DNA of 64,000 bases, from assembly GCA_903861645.1 (NCBI GenBank), contig CAIOVE010000098.1, forward strand, positions 87,472 through 151,471, in the 5' to 3' direction. The DNA comes from an uncultured Hyphomicrobiales bacterium (GTDB lineage Bacteria > Pseudomonadota > Alphaproteobacteria > Rhizobiales > Beijerinckiaceae). The notes under the pieces are model-generated. The model searched no databases and was not told the origin of the DNA. It worked only from the letters and a program-made list of their open reading frames with translations. Below, piece by piece: positions 7,991-17,307 of this stretch. Position numbers and translations under genes: made by a program. Position 1 is the first letter of the stretch; every line of letters starts with the position of its first letter.

Positions 7991-8872
7991 ATGGTCAAGG
8001 CGGTTGTCGGCATCATCGGCGGTTCGGGCGTCTATGACCTTCCTGGCCTTGAAATCGAGCGCGAGGAGCGGATCGCGACCCCATGGGGCGAGCCTTCCGA
8101 CGCCCTGCGGTTTGGTCGCATCGGCCAGACCAGCGCGGTTTTTCTGCCCCGCCATGGGCGCGGCCACGTCCTGTCGCCCTCCGACATCAACTACCGCGCC
8201 AATATCGACGCCATGAAGCGGGCGGGCGTCACCGACCTCGTCTCCGTCTCCGCCTGCGGTTCATTCAAGCCGGAGTTGCAACCAGGCCTGTTCGTGCTGG
8301 TCGATCAATATGTCGACCGCACCCATGGCCGCCAGTCGAGCTTTTTCGGCCGGGGCTGCGTCGCGCATGTGTCCATGGCGCATCCCGTCGCGCCGCGTTT
8401 GGTCGAGCGCATCCACGAGGCCGCGAAGGCCGAGGCCATCGCCATCGTGAAGGGCGGAACCTATGTCTGCATGGAAGGTCCACAGTTTTCGAGCTACGCG
8501 GAATCCCTGACCTATAAGGCGCTGAACTACGATGTGATCGGCATGACCGCCATGCCCGAGGCGAAACTCGCCCGCGAGGCGGAAATGTCCTACGCGACCA
8601 TCGCCATGGTGACGGATTTCGATTGCTGGCACCCCGAGCATGACGCGGTGGACGTCGCGTCCGTCATCAAGATCGTGCATGAAAACGCCGACAAGGCGTC
8701 GCGCCTGCTGACGCGGTTGCTCAGGGATTTCCCCGCCGAGCACGAGCCTTGCCCCGTTGGATCGGACCGCGCGCTCGACGCGGCGCTGATCACGGCGCCG
8801 GCCGCGCGCGATCCCGAGGCGCTCAAGAAACTCGACTCCATCATGGCGCGCGTCTTGAATGCCCGCGCCTGA
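7991..8872 (+). CDS. mtnP: S-methyl-5'-thioadenosine phosphorylase
   Basis: Purine phosphorylase of 293 residues that splits methylthioadenosine into adenine and methylthioribose 1-phosphate. Visible family marks: GIIGGSGVYDLPGL at the N-terminus (phosphate loop), LPRHGRGH, the INYRANI segment, TYVCMEGPQFSS with the substrate-binding Met-Glu, and MTAMPEAKLAREAE. The ATG at 7991 has AAGGAGA just upstream, whereas the open frame extends further back without a start of its own. The adenine phosphoribosyltransferase gene follows 46 bases downstream, so the adenine made here is salvaged to AMP. Confidence 0.95.
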   Translation: MVKAVVGIIGGSGVYDLPGLEIEREERIATPWGEPSDALRFGRIGQTSAVFLPRHGRGHVLSPSDINYRANIDAMKRAGVTDLVSVSACGSFKPELQPGLFVLVDQYVDRTHGRQSSFFGRGCVAHVSMAHPVAPRLVERIHEAAKAEAIAIVKGGTYVCMEGPQFSSYAESLTYKALNYDVIGMTAMPEAKLAREAEMSYATIAMVTDFDCWHPEHDAVDVASVIKIVHENADKASRLLTRLLRDFPAEHEPCPVGSDRALDAALITAPAARDPEALKKLDSIMARVLNARA

Positions 8873-8918
8873 GCGCGTCGTCGCCTCGATTGAAACGGTA
8901 ACTCGCATCGGATAACGC

Positions 8919-9458
8919 ATGGCCATCGTCGACGAATTGAAAGCCTCTATTCGCACGATCCCGGATTACCCCAAGCCGGGCATCCTGTTTCGCGACATCA
9001 CGACCCTGTTGGGCGACGCGCGCGCCTTCCGCCGCGCCATCGATGAACTCGTGCAGCCATGGGCCGGCGCGAAGATCGACAAGATCGCGGGCATGGAGGC
9101 GCGCGGCTTCATCCTTGGCGGCGCGGTGGCCCACCAGTTGTCGGCGGGCTTCGTGCCGATCCGCAAGAAGGGCAAGTTGCCCCACGCGACAGTGTCCATC
9201 GCCTATTCGCTGGAATACGGGCTCGACGAGATGGAGGTCCACGAGGACGCGGTGTTGCCCGGCGAGCGCGTCATTCTGGTGGACGATCTCATCGCCACCG
9301 GCGGCACCGCCGAGGGCGCGGTCAAGCTGTTGCAGAAGATCGGCGCTAACGTCGTGGCGGCCTGCTTCGTCATCGATCTGCCCGATCTCGGCGGCGCCAA
9401 GAAAATCCGCGACCTCGGCGTGCCCGTTCGCACGCTCATGGAGTTCGATGGGCATTAA
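8919..9458 (+). CDS. apt: Adenine phosphoribosyltransferase
   Basis: Type I phosphoribosyltransferase of 179 residues, converting adenine and PRPP to AMP. The family fingerprint is complete: [18 protein letters not shown] near residues 17-34, the [10 protein letters not shown] substrate loop, and the PRPP loop [17 protein letters not shown] at about residues 118-134. Length is typical. It is next to mtnP in the same direction, forming a two-gene salvage unit for methylthioadenosine. Confidence 0.95.
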   Translation: MAIVDELKASIRTIPDYPKPGILFRDITTLLGDARAFRRAIDELVQPWAGAKIDKIAGMEARGFILGGAVAHQLSAGFVPIRKKGKLPHATVSIAYSLEYGLDEMEVHEDAVLPGERVILVDDLIATGGTAEGAVKLLQKIGANVVAACFVIDLPDLGGAKKIRDLGVPVRTLMEFDGH

Positions 9459-9486
9459 GTCCGGCGGCGGCCTGATCGAAACCCGA

Positions 9487-10542
9487 TCAGCCCCGCATCC
9501 GCGCCAGCGCCGCGCCGTGGGACTCGAACACGAGGCCGCCCGCCGCGTCGTGGCCGCGGGCGCGCGTGAACAATTTGCCATAACCGGGCTTTGACGAAGG
9601 CCGCTTGCCGGTGATCGTCGTCTCGAAGGAGATGACATCGCCGACGAAAACCGGTCGAATCCAGCGCAGGTCGTTGAAGCCCGGCGAGGGACGGCCCGCC
9701 GCGCCTTCGACGCCGCGGGCGCGCGCCTCCGCGCGCATCAGGTCGCGAGTCTCGATGAAACATTTCATATAGGCCGCGGCCGTGTGCCAGCCGGAGGCGG
9801 CGAGCTTGCCAAAATGGCTTTGCGCCGCGGCCGCGTTGTCGAGATGAAACGGTTGCGGGTCGTAGGCGCGGGCGAAGCGCAGCATGTCCTCGCGCCGGAA
9901 TTCATGCGACCCCAGCGCGACGCGCGCGCCAACAACCACGTCCTCGTAAACGGTCGAGAAGCGCGTCGCGTTGATCGGGGGATCGTCGAAAGCGGGCGGC
10001 TCGGGCGGCAACGTTCGGCGCGCGGGTGCGGGCGTTTCGTCGTTTGGAAACGGCGCCGACGGATCGCGCCGCGAAAACATCGTCCAGTTGCGCTGGCGCA
10101 TCAACAGATCGCCGGTCTGGTCGACGATATTGAAGACAACCTGCGTCAGGCCGATGTCGGGACGCGACCGCGAGACGCGCGCGCCGACAATGTCGAGATC
10201 GATGGACAGGACCATGCCCGGCCGCACGGGCTTGAGCCATTCGCATTCATCGACGCCGGGCGCGCCGACGCTGCTGGAGTTCAGCATGAAGCCGTCGCAG
10301 GTCATGCGCATCATCATCGCGCAGGTGTGCCAGCCCGACGCGATCAGGCCGCCGGGCGTCGCGATATTGACATGAAACGGTTGCGGATCGAATTCGCGCG
10401 CGAAGGCGAGGATTTCCGCCTCGGTGACCGCGTAGGCGCCGTAACGCATGCGCGCGCCCGGCTTGAAGTCCTCGAAATAGAGCAATTGCGGCGCTTTTTC
10501 CGTCGATCCCGATGCGTTGACGATATCGAAGCCCCGCGCCAT
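9487..10542 (-). CDS. Double-hotdog MaoC-like dehydratase
   Basis: Protein of 351 residues made of two MaoC-type hotdog halves. Each half has the signature of the family: FDPQPFHVN in the first (about residues 51-59) and YDPQPFHLD in the second, each followed by an ASGWHT block. The Asp and His of these motifs are the hydratase residues of (R)-specific enoyl-CoA hydratases. The family adds water to enoyl-CoA or similar thioesters. The start ATG is at 10540-10542; the longer open frame lacks a better start. It is divergent from the Crp/Fnr regulator gene, whose start is only about 21 bases away, so their promoters must lie inside each other's coding sequence or overlap. Confidence 0.85.
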   Translation of the reverse strand: MARGFDIVNASGSTEKAPQLLYFEDFKPGARMRYGAYAVTEAEILAFAREFDPQPFHVNIATPGGLIASGWHTCAMMMRMTCDGFMLNSSSVGAPGVDECEWLKPVRPGMVLSIDLDIVGARVSRSRPDIGLTQVVFNIVDQTGDLLMRQRNWTMFSRRDPSAPFPNDETPAPARRTLPPEPPAFDDPPINATRFSTVYEDVVVGARVALGSHEFRREDMLRFARAYDPQPFHLDNAAAAQSHFGKLAASGWHTAAAYMKCFIETRDLMRAEARARGVEGAAGRPSPGFNDLRWIRPVFVGDVISFETTITGKRPSSKPGYGKLFTRARGHDAAGGLVFESHGAALARMRG

Positions 10543-10563
10543 TGTCCATTTGGGGCGAATGAA

Positions 10564-11235
10564 TTGAAAAACACCACGGCGGCGAACTGGCTCGATCTTT
10601 ACGCGCCACTGACATCGGTCTCGGGCGAGGCGCGTCGCGTGCTCGCGGACTTGGCGCCGCGCGCGATTCCGGCGGGAACGGTGTTGTTCACGCCGGGGGC
10701 GTCGGCGGCGGCGTTTGTCGTGGTGCTCGATGGCGATATCCGCGTGGCGCTCGATGGCGCGGGCGGTCGAAGCCTCGTGCTTTATCGCGTCGGCGTTGGC
10801 GATACGTGCATCGAGACGACGCTGTGCCTCGCGGGCAATCAGGCCTATTCGGCGACAGGCTTTGTTGAACGCGATCTGACGGCGGTGCTGATTCCACCGG
10901 CGATCTATAACCGCTTGCTGGGCGAATCCGCCGAGTTCCGCGCCTATGTGTTCAGCCGCTTCGGACTTCGTTTCGCCGACATGACGCGCGTGCTGGAGAC
11001 CGTGGCCTTCGTGCGCGTCGACGCGCGGCTGGCCAAGGCGCTTCTGGCGCGGGCCGGCGCGGGCGAGGAAGTGGCGATGACCCATCAGGCGCTGGCCGAG
11101 GAGATGGGCAGCGTGCGCGAGGTCGTCAGCCGGCAACTCGCGGCTTTCGCGCGCGACGGCCTCGTGAAACTGGCGCGTGGCCGAATCGTGTTGCGTGATC
11201 GCCGGCGCCTCGCGATGCTGGCGGATATATCCTGA
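10564..11235 (+). CDS. Crp/Fnr-family transcriptional regulator
   Basis: About 223 residues with an N-terminal cyclic-nucleotide-like beta-roll (about 30-120), a dimer helix and a C-terminal winged helix. The recognition helix reads MGSVREVVSRQLAAF and keeps the E-x2-SR triad typical of the FNR branch rather than the RE-x2-GR form of CRP. The cysteine cluster of oxygen-sensing FNR is absent (only isolated cysteines in GDTCIETTLCL), so an iron-sulfur sensor is unlikely. The start is uncertain: no ATG is in frame, and TTG at 10564 is the first start after the divergent gene. A dyad at 11260-11274 and a DUF2892 gene lie just downstream. Confidence 0.85.
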   Translation: MKNTTAANWLDLYAPLTSVSGEARRVLADLAPRAIPAGTVLFTPGASAAAFVVVLDGDIRVALDGAGGRSLVLYRVGVGDTCIETTLCLAGNQAYSATGFVERDLTAVLIPPAIYNRLLGESAEFRAYVFSRFGLRFADMTRVLETVAFVRVDARLAKALLARAGAGEEVAMTHQALAEEMGSVREVVSRQLAAFARDGLVKLARGRIVLRDRRRLAMLADIS

Positions 11236-11259
11236 ACCGCGCGATTTATTCGGTCGTTT

Positions 11260-11274
11260 GGTGACTTCGTCACC
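11260..11274. promoter_or_regulatory. 15-bp dyad upstream of the DUF2892 gene
   Basis: GGTGAC, three bases (TTC), then GTCACC makes a perfect inverted repeat 25 bases after the regulator stop and 75 bases before the next start. It could be an operator or the stem of a short terminator. The spacing (GTGA-N5-TCAC) differs by one base from the CRP consensus GTGA-N6-TCAC, and no T-run follows. Confidence 0.4.
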
Positions 11275-11348
11275 GACGGGCGGGCGACGCGCGACTAGCT
11301 TGTTTCCATTCCGTTGGCGGTTTCGCCTTCGGGCATGGAGTGGAAAAC

Positions 11349-11543
11349 ATGTTCAGCACAAATGTCGGCGGCATTGACCGCGTCTTGCGCGTCATCGTTG
11401 GATTGGTTCTGCTGTCACTCGTGTTCGTTGGGCCCAAGACCTATTGGGGCCTGATCGGACTCATCCCGTTGATCACGGCGGCGATCGGCAGTTGTCCGCT
11501 ATACAGCATCATCGGCGTATCGAGCTGCCCGACCGGGAAATAG
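11349..11543 (+). CDS. DUF2892 / YgaP-like small inner-membrane protein
   Basis: Protein of 64 residues with two membrane helices: about residues 12-27 (RVLRVIVGLVLLSLVF) and 31-48 (TYWGLIGLIPLITAAI). The N-terminal NVGGIDRVLRV and the C-terminal CPLYSIIGVSSCP are typical of the DUF2892 membrane domain, often found joined to or beside rhodanese domains. GGAG at 11337-11340 sits 8 bases before this ATG, which favours it over the GTG three codons upstream. It lies downstream of the Crp/Fnr gene and could be its target. Molecular function is not established. Confidence 0.85.
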   Translation: MFSTNVGGIDRVLRVIVGLVLLSLVFVGPKTYWGLIGLIPLITAAIGSCPLYSIIGVSSCPTGK

Positions 11544-11558
11544 CGCCGAACGCGGGAG

Positions 11559-11584
11559 CGCGGCCCCGGAAATACGGGGCCGCG
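11559..11584. terminator. Bidirectional terminator hairpin
   Basis: CGCGGCCCCG (11559-11568) and CGGGGCCGCG (11575-11584) form a perfect 10-bp stem with a 6-base GAAATA loop. It sits between the convergent ends of the DUF2892 gene (11543) and ychF (11591). There is no clear T-tract, so it may depend on Rho or act mainly as a 3' mRNA-protecting structure. Confidence 0.6.
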
Positions 11585-11590
11585 ATCGCG

Positions 11591-12688
11591 TCAATTGGCG
11601 AAGCGGAAGTGCAGCACGTCGCCGTCGCGCACGACATATTCCTTGCCTTCGAGGCGGAACTTGCCGGCCTCGCGCGCGCCCGTCTCGCCCTTGCAGGCGA
11701 TGTAATCCTCGTAGGCGATCGTCTCGGCGCGAATGTAACCCTTCTCGAAGTCGGTATGGATGACGCCCGCCGCCGCCGGGCCCTTCGTGCCCTGCTCGAT
11801 GGTCCAGGCGCGCGCTTCCTTCGGACCGACCGTGAAATAGGTCACCAGATGCAATAGCTCGTAGCCGGCGCGAATGACGCGGTTGAGGCCCGGCTCGTCA
11901 AGGCCGACGGCTTCGAGATAATCCTTTTGCTCGTCGGCGGGCAGAACCGCGATCTCGCTTTCGATGCGGGCGGAAACGACGACGGCGACGGCGCCTTCGA
12001 GCGCGGCGCGCTCGAAAACCCGCTTCGAGAAATCGTTGCCCTTGTCGGCGGAGGCTTCCTCGACGTTGCAGACATAGAGAACCGGCTTCGACGACAGCAG
12101 GCCGAGGCCCGCGAAGGCCTTGCGTTCATCGACGGAGACTTCGGCCAGACGCGCCGGCTTGCCCTCGCGCAACAACACGAGACAACGCATGACGAGGTCG
12201 AGGATTTCCTTCGATTCCTTGTCGCCGCCGCGCGCCTTCTTTTCCAGATTGACGACGCGCTTTTCGAGGCTCTCGAGGTCGGAGAGCATCAGTTCGGTCT
12301 CGATGGTCTCGATGTCGTTGACCGGATCGATGCGGCCCTCGACATGGGTGATGTCGCCATCCTCGAAGCAGCGCACGACATGGGCGATGGCGTCCACCTC
12401 GCGAATGTTGGCGAGAAACTGGTTGCCAAGACCCTCGCCCTTGGAGGCGCCGCGCACGAGGCCGGCGATGTCGACGAAGGTCAGCCGCGTCGGAATGATT
12501 TCCTTCGAGCCGGCAATGGCCGCCAGTTGTTCAAGGCGCGGGTCGGGCACCGCGACGTCGCCGACGTTGGGCTCGATGGTGCAGAAGGGATAGTTCGCCG
12601 CCTGCGCCGCCGCCGTCTGCGTCAGGGCGTTGAACAGGGTCGACTTGCCGACGTTGGGCAGGCCGACGATGCCGCATTTGAAACCCAT
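11591..12688 (-). CDS. ychF: Redox-regulated ATPase YchF (Obg family)
   Basis: Universal P-loop NTPase of 365 residues that prefers ATP over GTP and binds ribosomes. The Walker A is GLPNVGKST at residues 8-16, the switch II region is [19 protein letters not shown], and the C-terminal TGS domain contains [21 protein letters not shown]. Length is standard. The start is the ATG at 12686-12688 directly before FKCGIVGLP; the longer open frame upstream is read-through. The YchJ-like gene starts divergently 120 bases away. Confidence 0.95.
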   Translation of the reverse strand: MGFKCGIVGLPNVGKSTLFNALTQTAAAQAANYPFCTIEPNVGDVAVPDPRLEQLAAIAGSKEIIPTRLTFVDIAGLVRGASKGEGLGNQFLANIREVDAIAHVVRCFEDGDITHVEGRIDPVNDIETIETELMLSDLESLEKRVVNLEKKARGGDKESKEILDLVMRCLVLLREGKPARLAEVSVDERKAFAGLGLLSSKPVLYVCNVEEASADKGNDFSKRVFERAALEGAVAVVVSARIESEIAVLPADEQKDYLEAVGLDEPGLNRVIRAGYELLHLVTYFTVGPKEARAWTIEQGTKGPAAAGVIHTDFEKGYIRAETIAYEDYIACKGETGAREAGKFRLEGKEYVVRDGDVLHFRFAN

Positions 12689-12808
12689 GGGTGTGGCCGT
12701 CTCGAATGGAGGTATTTTGAGGGGCCTTGTGCGGCGGGCGGGCTCAAAAGGCAAGGGCGGCGGGGCGTCCGGCTTGCTTTCCGGCGTCGCCCCCGCCAAA
12801 AGACCCCC

Positions 12809-13327
12809 ATGAACGACTCGATTTGCCCTTGCCGCCTGATGGCGGCCGAAAAACTCTCGCTCGCCGCCTGCTGCGGCCCCAATCTGGAGGCGCCCTCGCG
12901 CGCGCCCACGGCCGAGGCGCAGATGCGCGCCCGCTACAGCGCCTACGTGCTCGGCAAGCTGGATTTCATCCACGACACCATGGCGCCCGAGACCCGCAAG
13001 GAGTTCGACCGCAAATCCGTGGCGCGCTGGTCGAGCCAGTCGCAGTGGCTGGGGCTGGAAGTGCAGGCGACCGAAAACGGTCAGCCCGGCGACGCCGAGG
13101 GCGTGGTCGAGTTTTCCGCGCACTTTACCGCCGAGGGCAAGAAGCAGGAGCATCACGAACGCGCGCTGTTCCGCTTCGAGCCGACGGAAAAGGCCTGGGT
13201 GTTCGTCGACGCCCTCAACCGGATCAAGGCGCCTGTCGTCAAGGGGCCGCAGCCCGGCCGCAACGATCCATGCCCCTGCGGCTCCGGCAAGAAATTCAAG
13301 AAGTGCCACGGCGCCGCCGCGGCGTGA
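12809..13327 (+). CDS. YchJ-family protein with SEC-C zinc motif
   Basis: Protein of 172 residues. The N-terminus carries CPC and a CC pair as in YchJ/UPF0225, the middle has the LRF-type [21 protein letters not shown] segment of that family, and the last 25 residues form a SEC-C zinc finger ([19 protein letters not shown]), as found at the C-terminus of SecA. The function of YchJ proteins is not established; the zinc finger suggests binding to a protein or ribosome partner. Divergent from ychF. Confidence 0.88.
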   Translation: MNDSICPCRLMAAEKLSLAACCGPNLEAPSRAPTAEAQMRARYSAYVLGKLDFIHDTMAPETRKEFDRKSVARWSSQSQWLGLEVQATENGQPGDAEGVVEFSAHFTAEGKKQEHHERALFRFEPTEKAWVFVDALNRIKAPVVKGPQPGRNDPCPCGSGKKFKKCHGAAAA

Positions 13328-13358
13328 TCAACGCGCCCGGCCGCCGCCGTGGCGTGGG

Positions 13359-15251
13359 ATGGCATTGATGGCTGGAGAAGCTGACGGCGTCGCGCTGGCG
13401 CCCGAAAGGGACGTGGAGATCGTCGCCGGTCGCGCGGTCGCGACGTCTCGCCGTCCGTGGCTGCGGGTCGTTGACCCCGCGAGTTTTTCGCCCGGCGCCC
13501 ATGTCGAAATCCACTATCGGTCGAGCCTTTATGACGATCCCGTCCGTCCCGTTCTCCGGTTTCTGACCCCGGACGGGCCCCTCGATCGCCTGCTGCCGGG
13601 GCCGGTCGCGGGCGCGGGCGTCTGGACAGGGCGCGTCCCAAGGGGCGCGGACGCGGTTCTGATCAGCCCGACCCATTTGGCTGGCCGCTTCGACTTCAGG
13701 CTGGAAAGCGTCCGAACGGTGTCCGCGTTCAGACTGTACGGACGCGGCTTGCGCCGGTCGCCGGGCGACGCCATTGGCGCGCTGGCGTGTCGCGTCATCG
13801 GCTTCGGTCCGGAACATGATCGCAATCTCGCCTGGGCGACGGGGTTCACGCCGCTGGAGGACTACGCCGCGTGGAGAGCCGCGCGCGTCCGGCCCATCGA
13901 GCCGGATGGCCTCGACGCGCCGCGCGCCGACTGGTCGCAAGGGGCGGGCTTTGTCGTTCGTCTGACGCCCGGCGGCGACGCCGAGGTCACGCTCCGATCT
14001 CTGCGCGGCCAGACGTTCCCCCGCTGGCGGCTCCATGAACCAGATGCGCGGACGGACGAAACGCCCGCGTGGGTTCTGACCCTCGCCGCCGGCGACGAAC
14101 TCGCGCCTCATGCGCTCGCCTGTCTGTTCGAGCACGCCGCGCGCCATCCCGAGCGCCGCTTCATTTACGCCGACGAGGAGGCGCTGGACGCCGAGGGCCG
14201 TCTCGTGCCTCTCTTCAAGCCGGGCTGGAGCGCCTTGCTGGCGGGAGACGGCCCCTATCCCGGTCGCATGCGCGCCGCGCTCGCGCGCGGGCCCGACGAA
14301 CTGGCGGCGTTGCTGGCCGAAACGCCGTGGCCGACCGGCGCCGTTGGCCACGTCCGCCGCGCGCTCATGCGTGGCCGTGGCGACTATGCGCGACCGCTGG
14401 CCGCGCCCGCGCCCGCCGCGCCCGTCGCCGGGCGGAGCGCCATTGTCATTCCCTCGCGCGACCGGGTCACGCTGTTGCGCGCCTGCGTCGACAGTGTTTT
14501 TGGCCGAACGCGCGCCGGCGATTTCGAGGTGGTCATCGTCGACAACGGCAGTGTCGAGCCCGCGACCGCCGCGTTTTACGCGGAACAGGGGGCGTCGGGT
14601 CGACCGGTGCGCGTTGTCGCCGCGCCGGGCCCGTTCAATTTTTCGCGTTTGTGCAACCTCGGCGCGGCGGCGGCGCCGGACGCGCGCCTGCTCGTGTTCC
14701 TCAATAACGACACCGAGGCGCTGACAACGGATTGGCTCGACCGGCTGGCGGCGCGGGCGATAAGTCCCGACATCGGCGCGGTCGGCGCCAAGTTGCTGTT
14801 TCCCGATGGCGGGGTCCAGCACATCGACCTCGTGCTTGGCCTTCAGGGCGCGGCGGGCGCGCCCGATCGCGGCGTCGACCCGTCGTGGCCGGGTTGGCTC
14901 GGTCGCGATATCGTCGCCCACGAGGCGAGCGCCGTCACGGCGGCCTGCCTCGCTGTTTCACGTGAAAAATTCGATGCTGTTGGCGGCTTCGACGAGGCGC
15001 TGGTGGTCGAACTGAACGACGTGGATCTCTGTCTTCGGCTGGCGGCGCGCGGTTGGCGCTGCGTCACGGAGCCGACCGCGACCTTGCTGCATCGCGAGGG
15101 CGCGAGCCGCGGCGGCGCCTCCCTGCAACGACTCTCGAAGCACGCGGGCGAACGCGCGTTATTCAGCGAGCGCTGGTTCGACGTGGCGCGCGACGACCCG
15201 TATTTTCATCCGGGATTGTCGCTGGAGCGATTGCGGACATCGCTAGGTTGA
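13359..15251 (+). CDS. Glycosyltransferase family 2 with extra N-terminal domain
   Basis: Protein of 630 residues. Residues about 360-600 are a GT-A fold family 2 domain: SAIVIPSRDRVTLLRACVDS opening, VVIVDNGS, the metal-binding LNNDTEAL, and a NDVDLCLRLAARGWR acceptor-side motif common in O-antigen and capsule enzymes. The first 350 residues are a poorly conserved region seen in large rhamnan/O-antigen type synthases. ATGs at 13359 and 13368 are both possible starts. Its end overlaps the end of the convergent GT32 gene by 9 bases. Likely role: surface polysaccharide assembly; donor and acceptor sugar unknown. Confidence 0.9.
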   Translation: MALMAGEADGVALAPERDVEIVAGRAVATSRRPWLRVVDPASFSPGAHVEIHYRSSLYDDPVRPVLRFLTPDGPLDRLLPGPVAGAGVWTGRVPRGADAVLISPTHLAGRFDFRLESVRTVSAFRLYGRGLRRSPGDAIGALACRVIGFGPEHDRNLAWATGFTPLEDYAAWRAARVRPIEPDGLDAPRADWSQGAGFVVRLTPGGDAEVTLRSLRGQTFPRWRLHEPDARTDETPAWVLTLAAGDELAPHALACLFEHAARHPERRFIYADEEALDAEGRLVPLFKPGWSALLAGDGPYPGRMRAALARGPDELAALLAETPWPTGAVGHVRRALMRGRGDYARPLAAPAPAAPVAGRSAIVIPSRDRVTLLRACVDSVFGRTRAGDFEVVIVDNGSVEPATAAFYAEQGASGRPVRVVAAPGPFNFSRLCNLGAAAAPDARLLVFLNNDTEALTTDWLDRLAARAISPDIGAVGAKLLFPDGGVQHIDLVLGLQGAAGAPDRGVDPSWPGWLGRDIVAHEASAVTAACLAVSREKFDAVGGFDEALVVELNDVDLCLRLAARGWRCVTEPTATLLHREGASRGGASLQRLSKHAGERALFSERWFDVARDDPYFHPGLSLERLRTSLG

Positions 15252-16019
15252 ATCCGTTTCGCCGGTTGGCGCGATCGCGATCGTCGCGCGGCGCGGCCAG
15301 GGGTTCGGCGGAATGTCCCGCTCGATCCACCGTCGGCGGAAGGGTTTGCGAGTCTCGTCGCTTTTCCACGAGCCCACGAAATGGTGGCGCGCGTGAACAT
15401 GGGCGTTGAACGGCCAGCAATTCGGATAATCGCGCGACGGCGCCCAATAGGTTTGCGCCAGAACGCTCATGCCCGCGAAGGGACGTTCGTAAAACAGGCG
15501 CGTCAGCATGCGCGGGCCGGTGATGTCCTCGATGTCGCCGCGTTTCGGGCGGGGATTGGCTCGCGCGAGCCGCGCGACCCGATCGATCGCCGCGGCGAAA
15601 AACGGATGCCCCGGCTCCCCGGCGAAGATGAAATTGGCGATCTGCATGGGCCGCGCGTAGCCAAGTTCAGCCTGACGCGCGCGCGTCAAACGCGCCTCCA
15701 CGCCCAGAATCGCGCCGCCAAGGGTCAGCAGCGGCGTGAAGGGCCTGACGCATTCGACATCCGTATCGGCGTAAACGCCGCCGAACCGGTGAACCGCGAG
15801 ATAGCGGAACAGGTCCGACCGCATGACGCCGAAGGGGAAGCCATCGAGGACATCGAGCAGGGCCGGGTAGTCGCGGGCGACGAAGGCGCGAACGGCCGCG
15901 TCGTCGCGCAGGCGAAGCTCGAAACCGGGATTGTGTCGGGCCCAGCTATCGCGCCATCGCGCTTCGCGGTCGTCGAGAACGCCGCGCGCGTTGGTCTGAT
16001 GCAGGATGGGCGGGATCAT
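15243..16019 (-). CDS. Glycosyltransferase family 32 (DXD-containing)
   Basis: About 258 residues. The N-terminus MIPPILHQ is the usual opening of Gly_transf_sug enzymes, and FPFGVMRSDLFRYLAVHRFGG leads to the metal-nucleotide motif DTD in GVYADTDVEC. The start at 16017-16019 is chosen because it precedes the family opening; a longer frame upstream has no homology pattern. It likely adds a sugar to a surface glycan, together with the convergent GT2 enzyme. Specificity cannot be read from the sequence. Confidence 0.9.
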   Translation of the reverse strand: MIPPILHQTNARGVLDDREARWRDSWARHNPGFELRLRDDAAVRAFVARDYPALLDVLDGFPFGVMRSDLFRYLAVHRFGGVYADTDVECVRPFTPLLTLGGAILGVEARLTRARQAELGYARPMQIANFIFAGEPGHPFFAAAIDRVARLARANPRPKRGDIEDITGPRMLTRLFYERPFAGMSVLAQTYWAPSRDYPNCWPFNAHVHARHHFVGSWKSDETRKPFRRRWIERDIPPNPWPRRATIAIAPTGETDST

Positions 16020-16173
16020 CTGAAATCCAGGAGGGTCGGATGCGTGCGGCGTCACGCTAGTGGAGCGCCGCGCGGCGCGCAATGAAACGCCGCCGGGAGC
16101 GCTTCGCCTAGGTCGCGCGCCGTTGGCAATCGCCCGGCGATGCCGGTACATTGGGGAGGGAGAGGAACCACCC

Positions 16174-17214
16174 ATGCGCCTAGGAATCTGGACACCCGCG
16201 CCCCTGTCGATGCGCCCCACGGTCGAGACGCAGCCAGCCATTGACGCGCTGACGCGCTCGGGCGGCGGCGTCGACCGCAATTTCCTGTTCGCCGCTGAAA
16301 TCCTGCAACGGGCCGAGCAGCTTGGATTCGAGATCACGCTCATCGCCCAGCGGTTTCTGGGGCCGGACCTTGATTCATGGGTTCATGCTTCCGCGCTCGC
16401 CACCCAGACGTCCAAAATCGAGATCATGGCGGCGGTGCATCCGGGCATCATGGACCCGCGCATCACCGCCAAGCTCGGCGCCTCCATCGACCGCATCAGC
16501 GGCGGACGCTTCTGCGTCAACATCGTCAATGGCGGGCGACCGCATGAATTCGCGGTGTTCGGCGACTGGATCGAACAATCGGAGCCGCGCTACCGGCGCA
16601 TGCGCGAATTCATCCAGGTCATGCGGGGCATGTGGACCTCGGACGATTTCAACTTCAACGGCGAGTTCTACAAGGTGGCGCATGGAACCGTGCCGACCAA
16701 GTCGGTGCGCTTGCCGCACCCGCCAATCTACGCCGCCAGCCGCGTCGACGAGGGCATGGATGTCGTCTCGCGCGAATGCGATCTCTGGTTCGTCAACTAT
16801 GACAAGGATTATCGCCAGTACGAGGCGAGCCTGAAGCGCATCGAGCACGAGATCGGCCTGATGGAGCGTCGCACCCGCGAGCTTGGCCGCAAGATGCGCT
16901 ATGGCATCAACGCCTGCCTGCTGATGGCCGAAACGGACGCGGAGGCCCAGGCCATCGCCGACGACTGGATGGCGCAGCTCGCGCGCGATCCCTCCATCGG
17001 TTCGGCGTCGGGCGGCGTGGGCGCCGCGGTCATCGGCAGCCGCAAGACCGTTCTGGAGCGTATCCGTCGCTATATCGACATGGGCGTCGAACTGTTCATG
17101 TTCCAGTTCTATCCCATGCGGGAGGGGCTCGAGGTTTTCGCCCGCGAACTTCTGCCCGAGCTGCAACGCGACATCGAGCGCCGCGCCCGTTCCGAGGCCC
17201 GGGTCGTCGCCTGA
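16174..17214 (+). CDS. LLM-class flavin-dependent monooxygenase (SsuD/SfnG-like)
   Basis: Luciferase-like FMN-dependent oxidoreductase of 346 residues. The opening MRLGIWTPAP, the ISGGRFCVNIVNGG block and MRGMWTS...FNGEFYKV resemble two-component monooxygenases that act on sulfonates or sulfones with FMNH2 supplied by a separate reductase. GGGAGGGAGAGG precedes the ATG at 16174, a very strong ribosome site. It starts cassette A and is followed by an SBP, a TPP enzyme and a MetE-like enzyme in the same direction. No flavin reductase is in the window. Substrate unknown. Confidence 0.9.
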   Translation: MRLGIWTPAPLSMRPTVETQPAIDALTRSGGGVDRNFLFAAEILQRAEQLGFEITLIAQRFLGPDLDSWVHASALATQTSKIEIMAAVHPGIMDPRITAKLGASIDRISGGRFCVNIVNGGRPHEFAVFGDWIEQSEPRYRRMREFIQVMRGMWTSDDFNFNGEFYKVAHGTVPTKSVRLPHPPIYAASRVDEGMDVVSRECDLWFVNYDKDYRQYEASLKRIEHEIGLMERRTRELGRKMRYGINACLLMAETDAEAQAIADDWMAQLARDPSIGSASGGVGAAVIGSRKTVLERIRRYIDMGVELFMFQFYPMREGLEVFARELLPELQRDIERRARSEARVVA

Positions 17215-17307
17215 GGCTTGTGCGCCGCGGCGCGCGGGGCTAATCCCTGCCGCGACCCAGTTTCGGGATCGGTCTGGTCCCGGTTCGCCATTCTGGCGCG
17301 GAGCGGA

